From G963666705 sp963666705 (GTDB lineage Bacteria > Pseudomonadota > Alphaproteobacteria > CADEGL01), in assembly GCA_963666705.2 (NCBI GenBank), contig CAXXKO010000024.1:248001-312000 (forward strand): a DNA stretch of 64,000 bases. Direction: 5' to 3'. A program made the translations under genes and the position numbers. A model generated the notes under the pieces. That model was not told the origin of the DNA. It made no database searches and saw only the letters and a list, made by a program, of their open reading frames with translations. Every line of letters begins with the position of its first letter. Within the stretch, counting starts at the first letter, position 1. Of this stretch, positions 32,489 to 40,868 are shown piece after piece.

Positions 32489-33280
32489 TCACCGGCCGCG
32501 GAAGCCGGGCGAGCGCTTCTCGCGGAAGGCGAGGACGCCCTCGCGGTAATCCTCGCTCCGGCCCGCTTCTCTCTGGAGGCGGCTCTCGAGGTCGAGCTGG
32601 GCGTCGAGGCTATTCCCGGCCGAGGCGTTGAAGGCCCGCTTCATGAGGCCGAGTGCCAGTGTCGGGCCCGCGGTCAGGCGGCGGCCGAGCGCGGTCGCCT
32701 CCGCCATCAGCGCTTCGTCGTCCACGCACTTCCAGATGAGGCCCCAGTGGGCCGCCTCCTCGGCCGCCAGCGGCTCGCCCAGCATGGCGAGCCCGCGGGC
32801 ACGGGCGGCGCCAACGAGGCGCGGCAGGTGCCAGGTGCCGCCCGCGTCGGGGACCAGGCCGACGCGCACGAAGGCCTGAATGAATCGCGCGGAGCGCGCG
32901 GCGATGACGATGTCGCAGGCCAGCGCCACGTTCGCCCCGGCCCCCGCCGCAACGCCGTTGACGGCGGCGATGACGGGCTTCTCCAGGGCACGGAGCCTGT
33001 GGACGAGCGGGTTGTAGTCCTTCTCCAGGCTGTCGTCCAAGTCGGGCGAGGGCGCGCCCTTGGAATGGTCGCGGCGGCTCAGGTCGGCGCCCGAGCAGAA
33101 GCCCCGCCCGGCCCCGGTAATGAGCAGCGCCCGAGCCGCCGCGTCGCCTTCGATCCCATCGAGCGCGTCCCTGATCTTGGCGTGCATCTGGGGGGTGAAG
33201 GCATTGAGCTTCTCGGGCCGGTCGAGGGTGAGTGTCGCCAGCCCGTCACCGATCTCGAGCCGAATGTTGGAATAGCCCAT
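32489..33280 (-). CDS. Enoyl-CoA hydratase/isomerase, PaaG-like
   Basis: This is a 263-residue crotonase-fold enzyme. The oxyanion-hole segments are GRGFCSGADLSRRD (~65-78) and AAVNGVAAGAGANVALACD (~108-126). The sequence RFIQAFVRVGLVPDAGGTWH has Asp in the GG-flanking position where hydratases often have Glu, as in PaaG (2-(1,2-epoxy-1,2-dihydrophenyl)acetyl-CoA isomerase). No other phenylacetate genes are near, so the pathway is an inference. The start is ATG 33280 (MGYSNIRLEIGDGLATLTL). The ArsR gene lies upstream on the same strand. Confidence 0.82.
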   Translation of the reverse strand: MGYSNIRLEIGDGLATLTLDRPEKLNAFTPQMHAKIRDALDGIEGDAAARALLITGAGRGFCSGADLSRRDHSKGAPSPDLDDSLEKDYNPLVHRLRALEKPVIAAVNGVAAGAGANVALACDIVIAARSARFIQAFVRVGLVPDAGGTWHLPRLVGAARARGLAMLGEPLAAEEAAHWGLIWKCVDDEALMAEATALGRRLTAGPTLALGLMKRAFNASAGNSLDAQLDLESRLQREAGRSEDYREGVLAFREKRSPGFRGR

Positions 33281-33351
33281 GGCTCGACCGTCCTCGATGC
33301 TGTCGGATGTGGACCGGGGAGATGCCGCGGGCCGCGCAAGCCGCTCGATTT

Positions 33352-33693
33352 CTAGGTGCCCTGGCGGTCGGCGCCGTCCGCCAGCGCCACCACCGCCGGC
33401 TCGCCGCAATAGAGGGCGTGCAGGGTCTCCATCACCACCACCGCCTCGGGGCTCGATATGCGGTAGTGGATGGTCTGGGCCTCGCGCCGGGTGGTGACGA
33501 TATTGTCTCGGCGCAACCGCGCCAAATGCTGCGAGAGCGCGGACTGGCTCAGCCCCACGAGCGCCTCGAGCTGGCCCACCGACTTCTCCCCCATGGCCAG
33601 GTGACAGAGGATGAGGAGGCGGCGATCGTTGCACATCGCCTTCAGGAGGCGCCCGGCGCGGCGGGCATTGGCTTCGAAGGTCATGATGTCCAT
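33352..33693 (-). CDS. ArsR family winged-helix regulator
   Basis: This 113-residue protein has the ArsR winged-helix domain: ARRAGRLLKAMCNDRRLLILCHL, then the recognition helix LVGLSQSALSQHLARLR and the wing VTTRREAQTIHYRISS. Cysteines (C25 and C36 in this start, plus one near the C-terminus) could sense metal, sulfur or redox state, but the canonical ELCVCDL metal box is absent. It resembles BigR/YgaV-like sulfur-sensing members. It is divergent from tusA. ATG 33693 or 33684 could be the start. Confidence 0.82.
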   Translation of the reverse strand: MDIMTFEANARRAGRLLKAMCNDRRLLILCHLAMGEKSVGQLEALVGLSQSALSQHLARLRRDNIVTTRREAQTIHYRISSPEAVVVMETLHALYCGEPAVVALADGADRQGT

Positions 33694-33799
33694 GGCCGGA
33701 TACAATACGCCCCGCGGCCGTCGTGTCCATCCCTTGGCGGCGACAGGCGCACCCGATATGATCCCGGCCGAGACCGCGTCCCCACCGCCGGTTCCTGCC

Positions 33800-34027
33800 A
33801 TGAGCGATCGTTTCCTCGACACCAAGGGCCTCAATTGCCCACTGCCGGTCCTGCGCGCGCGACGGGCCATGAAGGGCATGGCGCCTAGGGAGGTGATCGA
33901 AATCCACGCCACCGATCCCGGCGCGGTACAGGATTTCGAGGCCTTTTGCGAGACCACGGGCGACGCGCTCCTCGACTCCCACGAGGAGGCGGGCGTCTAT
34001 ATCTTCGTCATCCGCAAAGGCGGCTGA
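33800..34027 (+). CDS. tusA: TusA family sulfurtransferase
   Basis: This 75-residue protein has the CPxP motif in GLNCPLPVLRARRAMKGM, with persulfide-carrying Cys13. TusA proteins relay sulfur for tRNA 2-thiouridine synthesis, molybdenum cofactor synthesis or sulfur oxidation. It is divergent from the ArsR gene, which may regulate it. ATG 33800 gives standard length; ATG 33758 would add 14 residues. Confidence 0.88.
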   Translation: MSDRFLDTKGLNCPLPVLRARRAMKGMAPREVIEIHATDPGAVQDFEAFCETTGDALLDSHEEAGVYIFVIRKGG

Positions 34028-34045
34028 GCCGCCGGCCTATCGCCC

Positions 34046-37000
34046 CTATTCGGCGGCGGCGCGCAAGGATTCGGGCAGCAGGTGCCGCGCCTTGCCGGCC
34101 TCGGCCAGGCCGACCACGAGGGAGAGCAGCGGCGGGATGATGGCGAGGGTGAGGATGGCCGAGAGCGAGAGGCCGCCGACCACCACCGAGCCGAGGCCAC
34201 GGTAGAGCTCCGAGCCCGCACCCGGGAACACCACCAGCGGCAGCATGCCGCACACGCTGGTGAGGGTCGACATGAAAATCGGCCGGATACGGTTCCGCGT
34301 CGCCTCGAGGATCGCCGCCGCGGGCTCCATGTGCTCCCGGCGCAGGAGGTGCAGGGTCTGGTGCACCAAAAGGATGGCGTTGTTGACCACGATGCCGATC
34401 AGGATGACGAACCCGAGCAGGGTCAGCATGTCGAGGGGCTGGTAGACGAAGGCGTTGAGCACGGTGAGGCCGCCGACCCCGCCCGCCGTCGCCAGCGGCA
34501 CCGAAAGCACGATGATGAGCGGGTAGAGGAAGCTCTCGAACAGCACGGCCATGACCAGGTAGACGATGACGATGGCGAGCACCAGGTCGATCACCATGGC
34601 GTCCCAGGTCTCGCTCAGCTTGTCGGCCGTCCCCGCGAGCCCGAGCTTGACCCCGCGCGGCAACCCCGCCGCCTCCAGCTTGTCGATCACCTGGGCGCTC
34701 AGGAGGTCGAGCGCCACCTCGAGCGGAATGCCGCCCGCGGGCCGGACCTCGAGCGTCACGGTGCGCACGCGCTCCAGATGGCGGATCTCGGTCGGCCCCG
34801 CGGTCAATTCGATGCGCGCGAGGGAGCTCACGGGCAGGATCAGGCCGGAGCGCGTCACCACCGGCAGGTTGTTGATGCCCTGGGTCTCGCGGATGTTGCG
34901 CTCGGCGCCGAGGAGGGTCAGGTCGATGCGCTTGCCGTCGACCGTGATCTCGTCGACCCTGAGCCCGTCATTGTAGGTGTCCACGGTGAGGCCGAGCTCG
35001 CGCGCCGAGACGCCGCTATCGGCGAGGCGGACCGGGTCGGGCACCACGCGCACTTCGGGCGCCCCCAGCTCGAGCCCGGGATTGGGGCGGAGCTGGTTGC
35101 CGTCCGCCCGCGGCAGCACCGTCTCGATCATGCCCGTGGCCTCGAGGGCGACGCCCAGCACCGCCTCGAGGTCGGGGCCGGAGATGTTGATCTCGACGAC
35201 GCGGCCGCCGCCGATGCCGCGGCCGAAGAGGGAGAGCTGGCTGACGAAGCCGAAAGTTCCGGGCTCGGCGAACATGGTGCGCTGGATGACGGGCACCAGC
35301 TCCCTGGCCCGCGTCGGGTCGACGGCGCTCGCGCCCAGGAAGATCTGGGACTGGCGCGCGACGAAGAAGAAGCTCTGGATCTTGACCGGCTCGCCCGGCG
35401 CCGATTCAGGTCCGGTCACGGTCGAGAACAATGGCCGCAGCTCCGATTCGATGCGCGCCGCGATCTCCGAGGTGGTCTCCAGGTTGTAGCCCGGCGGCGG
35501 CAGCATCATGCCGAAGGCCAGGTTGCGGTTGCCGTCCGGCAGGTAGTCGAGCTTGGGCAGGTAGGCCCAGGTGGCGAGCGCCGTGGTGCCGCAGACGGCG
35601 GCGACCACGAGGAGGGCGGCCACGCGGCTCCGCACCACCAGGCGCGTAAGCGCCATGGCCCCGCCGACGAAAGCGCGCGCCAGGGGGTCGATGACTGGGA
35701 TGCGGAGGCGCGTCTTGCTGTCCGCGACCGGCTTGCCGAGGAGGCGTTGGGCGAGGGCGGGGATGAGGGTCACCGCGACCAGGAGCGAGAGCAGGACGGC
35801 GACGGAGATGGCGACCGCGATGTCGCGGAAGAGCTGGCCGACCTCGAGCGTCATGACGAGGACGGGCGCGAACACCATGACCGTGGTCAGCGCCGAGACG
35901 AAGACCGCCCCCCAGACCTGCTGCGCGCCCTCGTAGGCCGCCTCGAGGGCGGGCTTCCCCTCCTGGCGCAGGCGGAAGATGTTCTCCAGCACGACGATGG
36001 CGGCATCGACCACCATGCCGACGGCGAAGGCGATGCCGGCGAGAGAGATCACGTTGATCGACCGGCCCATGGCCGCCATGGCCACGAAGGCGCCGATCAC
36101 GGAGACCGGGATGGCGAGCGAGATGACCAGGGTCGCCCGCGCCGAGCGCAGGAACAGCAGCAGGACGATGGCGGCCAGGGTGCCGCCCACGTAGATGTTC
36201 TGCTCCACGAGGTCGATGGCGGAGGTGATGTAGACGGTCTCGTCGTAGACCTGTTCGAGGATGAGGCCCGCCTCCGGAACCTCGCCCGCGTTGAGCGCGG
36301 CGACCGCCGCGCGGATGCCGCCCATGACCTCGATGACGTTGGCGCCCGGCTCGCGCACGGCATTGACGGCGAGGGCGTCGTCGCCGAGGTTGCGCAAATA
36401 GGCGACCGCCTGCTTGTAGCCGAAGGCGACCTCGGCCACGTCACCCACCGCCACCCGCCCGATGCGCCCCGTCACCGCGTCCCGGCCGGTGCGCAGGACC
36501 ACCGCCCGGACCTGCTCGGGCGTGGTGAACTCGCCTTCCGTGCGCACCACGTAGCGCCGCTTGCCCTCGGAGATGTCGCCGGCGGAGATCGAGACGTTGG
36601 CGGCGCGCAGGGTATCCACGATGTCGGTCACCTGCAGGCCGTAGGCGGCCATGCGCTCGGGATCGATGGTGATCTGCATCTCGCGCTCGCTGCCGCCATA
36701 GACGTTGCCGCGCGAGACGCCGGCGACCCGTTCGAAGCGGTCGCGGATCACGTTGTCGGCGAAGTCGTAGTAGGTGTCCATGGGCCGCTCGTTGCCCTGG
36801 GCGCGCTTCAGGATGAACCAGGCGATCGGCCGGTCCTCGTTGCTGGAAGTGCGCAAGGTGGGCTCGTCGGCCTCGTCGGGCAGGTCGCTCACCTGGTCGA
36901 GCCGGTTGGCGACCAGGAGGAGGGCCTTGTCCATGTTCTGACCGTTGATGAATTCGAGTGTGATCTCGGCGCGGCCGTCCTGGGACCGGCTCTCGATGCG

Positions 37001-37234
37001 GTCGAGCCCTTCGAGGCCCTTGAAGACGTCCTCCTGGCGGTTGACGATCTCGCGCTCGATCTCGGCGGGGGCGGCGCCGAACCAGTCGGTGGTCACGGTG
37101 ATGATCGGCTTGCGCACGTCGGGCGCCAGCTGGATCGGGATGGTGTTGAGCGCGACGATGCCGAACATCAAGATCATCAGCACCGCCGCGATGACGGCGA
37201 TGGGCCGCTCGAGGGCGACGCGGATGATGTTCAT
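34046..37234 (-). CDS. RND efflux transporter, inner-membrane pump
   Basis: This is a 1062-residue AcrB/MdtB-type proton-driven pump (HAE1 family) in the inner membrane. It has two pseudo-repeats, each with one N-terminal helix, a large periplasmic loop and six helices. The first helix reads RPIAVIAAVLMILMFGIVAL. The helix-4 charged region is AFAVGMVVDAAIVVLEN, where one Asp replaces the usual Asp pair. The C-terminal half has ILIGIVVNNAILLV, usual for RND. Its ATG overlaps the adaptor stop (ATGA). No outer-membrane channel gene is adjacent, so it probably shares one encoded elsewhere. Confidence 0.93.
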   Translation of the reverse strand: MNIIRVALERPIAVIAAVLMILMFGIVALNTIPIQLAPDVRKPIITVTTDWFGAAPAEIEREIVNRQEDVFKGLEGLDRIESRSQDGRAEITLEFINGQNMDKALLLVANRLDQVSDLPDEADEPTLRTSSNEDRPIAWFILKRAQGNERPMDTYYDFADNVIRDRFERVAGVSRGNVYGGSEREMQITIDPERMAAYGLQVTDIVDTLRAANVSISAGDISEGKRRYVVRTEGEFTTPEQVRAVVLRTGRDAVTGRIGRVAVGDVAEVAFGYKQAVAYLRNLGDDALAVNAVREPGANVIEVMGGIRAAVAALNAGEVPEAGLILEQVYDETVYITSAIDLVEQNIYVGGTLAAIVLLLFLRSARATLVISLAIPVSVIGAFVAMAAMGRSINVISLAGIAFAVGMVVDAAIVVLENIFRLRQEGKPALEAAYEGAQQVWGAVFVSALTTVMVFAPVLVMTLEVGQLFRDIAVAISVAVLLSLLVAVTLIPALAQRLLGKPVADSKTRLRIPVIDPLARAFVGGAMALTRLVVRSRVAALLVVAAVCGTTALATWAYLPKLDYLPDGNRNLAFGMMLPPPGYNLETTSEIAARIESELRPLFSTVTGPESAPGEPVKIQSFFFVARQSQIFLGASAVDPTRARELVPVIQRTMFAEPGTFGFVSQLSLFGRGIGGGRVVEINISGPDLEAVLGVALEATGMIETVLPRADGNQLRPNPGLELGAPEVRVVPDPVRLADSGVSARELGLTVDTYNDGLRVDEITVDGKRIDLTLLGAERNIRETQGINNLPVVTRSGLILPVSSLARIELTAGPTEIRHLERVRTVTLEVRPAGGIPLEVALDLLSAQVIDKLEAAGLPRGVKLGLAGTADKLSETWDAMVIDLVLAIVIVYLVMAVLFESFLYPLIIVLSVPLATAGGVGGLTVLNAFVYQPLDMLTLLGFVILIGIVVNNAILLVHQTLHLLRREHMEPAAAILEATRNRIRPIFMSTLTSVCGMLPLVVFPGAGSELYRGLGSVVVGGLSLSAILTLAIIPPLLSLVVGLAEAGKARHLLPESLRAAAE

Positions 37235-38367
37235 TCGCCCTCGCCCTCGATGTGGACCGCCTGGCCCGGCCGCAGCCGCTCGTTGCCCCGCACCACGACC
37301 AGATCGCCCGGCTCGAGCCCGGTGCGGACCTCGAGCCGGTTGCCGACCGCGTCCCCGATGGTGATGGTGCGGAGCTGCGCGATACCGTCCTCGACCACAT
37401 AGACCACGTACTTGTCCTGGCGCCTCGTAACCGCGTCCTTGTGCACCGTGTCGCCCTCGCGTTCGCCGCCGATGGGGAGCTGTATGGTCGCGCTCTGGTT
37501 GGCGGCGACGTGTTCGCGGTGGGCCGGGGGGAGGGAGAAGCGGATCGGGCGCGTGCGGGTCAGGGGGTTCTCCTCCGGCACGATGGCGCGGACGATGGCG
37601 TGATAGCTCGAGCCGTCGGCCAGTTCGAAGGCCACCCGCGTGCCGGCGGCAAGGCCGTTGATGCTGATCGCCGGCACGTCGGCCTCGATCTCCAGATCGA
37701 GGTCGTTGACCAGTGTGACCACCGGGTCGCCGATGCTCAAGTAGGCGCCCGCCATGGTATGGCGCAGCGTAACCACGCCCGGGTAGGGCGCCCGGACGCT
37801 GGCGTATTCGAGGTCGATCTCCGCCAGGCGCAGGTTCGCGCGCGCCTGGGCCAGCTTCGCCTGGGCCACGCCCAGGTCGCCGAGGTTGCGGTCGACGTCC
37901 TGGCTCATCTCGTCGAAGCGCGCTTTCTGGAAGGCCGCCGACTCGTTGGCGCGCAGCTTCTCGAGGCGCTGGAGCTCGAGCTGGGCCTTCTTGAGCTCGG
38001 CCCGCGCCACCCTGATCTGGGAGAGCTGCTGATCGACCACGGCGGCGCGCAGCGCCCGCATCGCCTCGAGCGACTCGGAGGAGATGACGACCAGCACGTC
38101 GCCTTCCGCCACCCGGTCGCCAACCTCCGCCATCACTTCGGCCACTGGGCCGTTGATGCGCGCGGCGACCTCGCCCGCCTGGATGGCGATGAAGCGGCCG
38201 ATGACGGGCAGGGTCTGGACCAGCGCCTCGCGCCGCACCGCGTCGACCTTGACCGCCGTCGCCTGCTGCTCCTGCGCGCGCGCCTGCCCCGCGCCGCCGG
38301 GCAAGCCGGGGCCGAGGCTCGCCACAATGAGCGCCAGCGCCGCGCCGAAGCGGACGGGTCGGGACAT
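37231..38367 (-). CDS. RND efflux periplasmic adaptor (membrane fusion protein)
   Basis: This 378-residue adaptor has a Sec signal peptide (ALALIVASLGPGLPGGAGQARAQ up to ~residue 32, no lipobox Cys). A lipoyl/barrel-sandwich segment follows (NGPVAEVMAEVGDRVAEGD), then a long alpha-helical hairpin (~105-175, rich in Leu, Lys, Glu and Ala), a second lipoyl half (VRAPYPGVVTLRHTMAGAYL), a beta barrel and a membrane-proximal domain. It connects the pump to an outer-membrane channel. It is the first gene of the two-gene operon and is divergent from the deacetylase gene. Confidence 0.92.
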   Translation of the reverse strand: MSRPVRFGAALALIVASLGPGLPGGAGQARAQEQQATAVKVDAVRREALVQTLPVIGRFIAIQAGEVAARINGPVAEVMAEVGDRVAEGDVLVVISSESLEAMRALRAAVVDQQLSQIRVARAELKKAQLELQRLEKLRANESAAFQKARFDEMSQDVDRNLGDLGVAQAKLAQARANLRLAEIDLEYASVRAPYPGVVTLRHTMAGAYLSIGDPVVTLVNDLDLEIEADVPAISINGLAAGTRVAFELADGSSYHAIVRAIVPEENPLTRTRPIRFSLPPAHREHVAANQSATIQLPIGGEREGDTVHKDAVTRRQDKYVVYVVEDGIAQLRTITIGDAVGNRLEVRTGLEPGDLVVVRGNERLRPGQAVHIEGEGE

Positions 38368-38487
38368 ACAAGGCTCCTCAATGGCCCGGGCGCTTCGGCC
38401 GGGCCGTCGATCGACGCTCTCCAGGCCGCCCGGGTGCCAGTATCCTTAACAGATTCAGTGGGGAAATGGCGCTAAGTTTCGGTCTTT

Positions 38488-38531
38488 CAATGGCCTGGCA
38501 ATGGCCTGGCAATGGCTTGGCTATGACCTGG
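38488..38531. repeat. Four tandem 11-bp repeats (CAATGGCCTGG)
   Basis: The units are CAATGGCCTGG, CAATGGCCTGG, CAATGGCTTGG and CTATGACCTGG, back to back, between the divergent RND operon (start 38367) and the deacetylase gene (start 38606). An 11-bp period is close to one helical turn, so repeated sites would face one side of the DNA. This could be an operator array or simple slippage. Confidence 0.8.
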
Positions 38532-38605
38532 CCGGTTTTCCGTGACAGGCGTTGCCGATCCCTCCATCCTGTCGCCATCCTCCTCGACGCTCGCCGGCGG
38601 CGCCC

Positions 38606-39535
38606 ATGACGACGATCCTCTATTCCCATCCCGCATGCATCGATCACGACCCCGGCCCCCATCATCCGGAGCGGCCGGACCGGCTGCGCGCCATCCTGGG
38701 CGCGCTCGAGGGCGAGGCGTTCGCGGCCCTCGATCGGCGCGAGGCGCCGCGCGCGGACGCGGCGCAACTCGCGCTCGTCCATCATGCTTCGCACGTCGAT
38801 CGCATCCTCGGCGCCGTCCCGGCCGCGGGGCTGGCCCATATCGATCCGGATACGGCCATGTCGCCGGGCTCGGGGGAGGCGGCGCTGAGGGCCGCGGGCG
38901 CGGTCTCGGCCGCCGTCGATGCCGTCCTCGCCGGCGAGGCGGCGAACGCCTTCTGCGCCGTGCGCCCGCCCGGCCATCACGCCGAGCCCGGGCGCGCCAT
39001 GGGCTTCTGCCTCTTCAACAGCGTGGCCATCGGGGCCGAGCACGCCCGCCGCGCCCACGGCCTCGGGCGCGTCGCGGTGGTCGATTTCGACGTCCATCAC
39101 GGCAACGGCACCCAGGCGTTCTTCGCTGACGACAGGGATCTGCTCTACGCCTCGACCCACCAGTTCCCGCTCTACCCCGGCACGGGCGCGCGGGAGGAGA
39201 CGGGCGCCGGCGGCAACCTCGTCAACGCACCGCTGCCGCCTGGCGCCGGGTCCGACGCCTTCCGCGCGGCGATGGAGGCGCGCATTTTGCCGGCGCTCGA
39301 CACCTTCGCGCCCGAGCTGATTCTGGTCTCCGCCGGCTTCGATGCCCATGCGGACGACCCGCTCGCGGGCCTCGACCTGGCCACCGTGGACTACGCCTGG
39401 GTCACCGAGCGCCTGCTCGAGGCGGCGGCGCGCCTATGTGGCGGGCGCCTCGTGTCCTCCCTCGAAGGCGGCTACGACCTCGACGCCCTGGCGGCCAGCG
39501 CCGCCGCGCATGTCCGCGCCCTGATGGCGGCCTGA
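38606..39535 (+). CDS. Histone deacetylase family (acetylpolyamine/acetoin-utilisation-type) hydrolase
   Basis: This is a 309-residue arginase/deacetylase-fold zinc enzyme. The opening HPACIDHDPGPHHPERPDRL is typical of bacterial HDAC-like proteins. Catalytic His pair: RPPGHHAEPG. Zinc ligands: VVDFDVHHGNGT and, further on, SAGFDAHADDPL. The C-terminal SLEGGYDL holds a conserved glycine/tyrosine loop. Substrates of bacterial members include acetylpolyamines and acetylated proteins, and the sequence does not decide. ATG 38606 starts the conserved N-terminus. Confidence 0.9.
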   Translation: MTTILYSHPACIDHDPGPHHPERPDRLRAILGALEGEAFAALDRREAPRADAAQLALVHHASHVDRILGAVPAAGLAHIDPDTAMSPGSGEAALRAAGAVSAAVDAVLAGEAANAFCAVRPPGHHAEPGRAMGFCLFNSVAIGAEHARRAHGLGRVAVVDFDVHHGNGTQAFFADDRDLLYASTHQFPLYPGTGAREETGAGGNLVNAPLPPGAGSDAFRAAMEARILPALDTFAPELILVSAGFDAHADDPLAGLDLATVDYAWVTERLLEAAARLCGGRLVSSLEGGYDLDALAASAAAHVRALMAA

Positions 39536-39612
39536 AACCCCCTTCCCGGTTTCCCTTGCCCCGCCTGGGGGGCGAATCTAGACTTCGGCCCCGGAAAACG
39601 CACGGTAGAACC

Positions 39613-39864
39613 ATGGCGCGGAGCCCCATTCCACCCGATATCGCGAAAATGAGCTTCGAGGACGCCCTGGGCGAGCTCGAGGGTATCGTCAAGCGCCTGG
39701 AAGAGGGCGAGAGCAAGCTCGACGAGGCGATTCAGTCCTACGAGCGGGGCACGGCGCTCAAGCGCCACTGCGAGGCCAAGCTCAAGGACGCAAAGGCCAA
39801 GGTGGACAGGATCACGCTCGACCCGGCGGGCGGCGTGGGGGCCGAGCCGGCGGACTTGGATTGA
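39613..39864 (+). CDS. xseB: Exodeoxyribonuclease VII small subunit
   Basis: This 83-residue protein has the XseB signature SFEDALGELEGIVKRLEEG followed by KLDEAIQSYERGTALKRHCE. It pairs with XseA (not in this window) to degrade single-stranded DNA. It overlaps ispA by 4 bp (TTGA). The xseB-ispA-dxs order is conserved in many proteobacteria. Confidence 0.95.
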   Translation: MARSPIPPDIAKMSFEDALGELEGIVKRLEEGESKLDEAIQSYERGTALKRHCEAKLKDAKAKVDRITLDPAGGVGAEPADLD

Positions 39865-40760
39865 GGCCGGTCTTGGGGGGATTCAAGGACACGCTGAGTG
39901 ACGTGGCCGGCGATGTCACGGCCACGCTCGAACGATTGCTGCCGACCGGTGACGGCCCGGAAGCCCGTCTCTTCGAGGCCATGGGGTATGCCACCCTCAA
40001 CGGCGGCAAGCGCCTGCGGCCCTTCCTGGTGCTGAGCGGGGCCGGCCTGTTCGACGTGCCGCGGGACCGGGCGCTCCGGGTCGCGGTCGCGGCCGAACTC
40101 GTCCACTGCTATTCGCTGGTTCACGACGACCTGCCGGCCATGGACGACGACGACCTGCGGCGTGGCCAGCCCACCTGCCATATCGAATACGACGAGGCAA
40201 CGGCCATCCTCGCCGGCGACGCGCTGCTCACCCATGCCTTCGAGATCCTGAGCGAGCCCGCCACCCACCCGACCGCCACCGTGCGCTGCGAGCTGGTCCA
40301 GGCCCTCGCGGCGGCGATCGGCGCCCACGGCATGGTGGGCGGCCAGATGTTCGACCTGCGCGCCGGTGAGATGGACCTCGACATCGGCGCCGTTACCCGC
40401 CTCCAGCAGATGAAGACGGGCGCCTTGATCGCCTTCTCCTGCGCGGCGGGCGCCATCCTCGGCCGGGCGACGAAAGCGGAGTGCCAGGCGCTCCGTATGT
40501 ACGCGCACGACGTGGGCCTCGCCTTCCAGATCGCCGACGACCTCCTCGACGAGGAGGGCACGGAGGAGGAGGTGGGCAAGAAGGTGGGCAAGGACGCGGA
40601 CGCCGGGAAAGCCACGTTCGTCTCCCTCCTGGGGGCCGAGAGGGCGCGCGCCCAGGCCGACATGCTCGCCGACCAGGCGGCCAAGCATCTTGATTTATTT
40701 GGCGAAAAAGCAGACCTTCTACGCGAGGTAGCTCGATTTATCGTCGAGCGGCGCGCCTGA
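39861..40760 (+). CDS. ispA: Farnesyl diphosphate synthase / geranyltranstransferase
   Basis: This 299-residue polyprenyl synthase condenses IPP with DMAPP/GPP. The first aspartate-rich motif is in YSLVHDDLPAMDDDDLRRG (~residues 85-103). The second is QIADDLLDEEGTEEEVGKKV (~221-240), with KDADAGKATFVSLLG as in IspA. MGYATLNGGKRLRPFLV is the usual N-terminal substrate-binding stretch. I use TTG 39861, which overlaps xseB; TTG 39873 is an alternative start four codons later. Confidence 0.94.
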   Translation: MRPVLGGFKDTLSDVAGDVTATLERLLPTGDGPEARLFEAMGYATLNGGKRLRPFLVLSGAGLFDVPRDRALRVAVAAELVHCYSLVHDDLPAMDDDDLRRGQPTCHIEYDEATAILAGDALLTHAFEILSEPATHPTATVRCELVQALAAAIGAHGMVGGQMFDLRAGEMDLDIGAVTRLQQMKTGALIAFSCAAGAILGRATKAECQALRMYAHDVGLAFQIADDLLDEEGTEEEVGKKVGKDADAGKATFVSLLGAERARAQADMLADQAAKHLDLFGEKADLLREVARFIVERRA

Positions 40761-40868
40761 AGTGCGCGAGCACCGGAACGCAGGGCCGTTTCGGCGCCAT
40801 GGGTGCGCGGTGGTTGAACGTGGTGAGGGCGCAAGGAGCGTGGCTTCGCCCATGAGGGGGACGCAGAC

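Noticed and set aside
34082..37402. 1106-codon plus-strand frame opposite the RND pump
   Set aside because: Antisense of a membrane-transporter gene; low-complexity and without family similarity.
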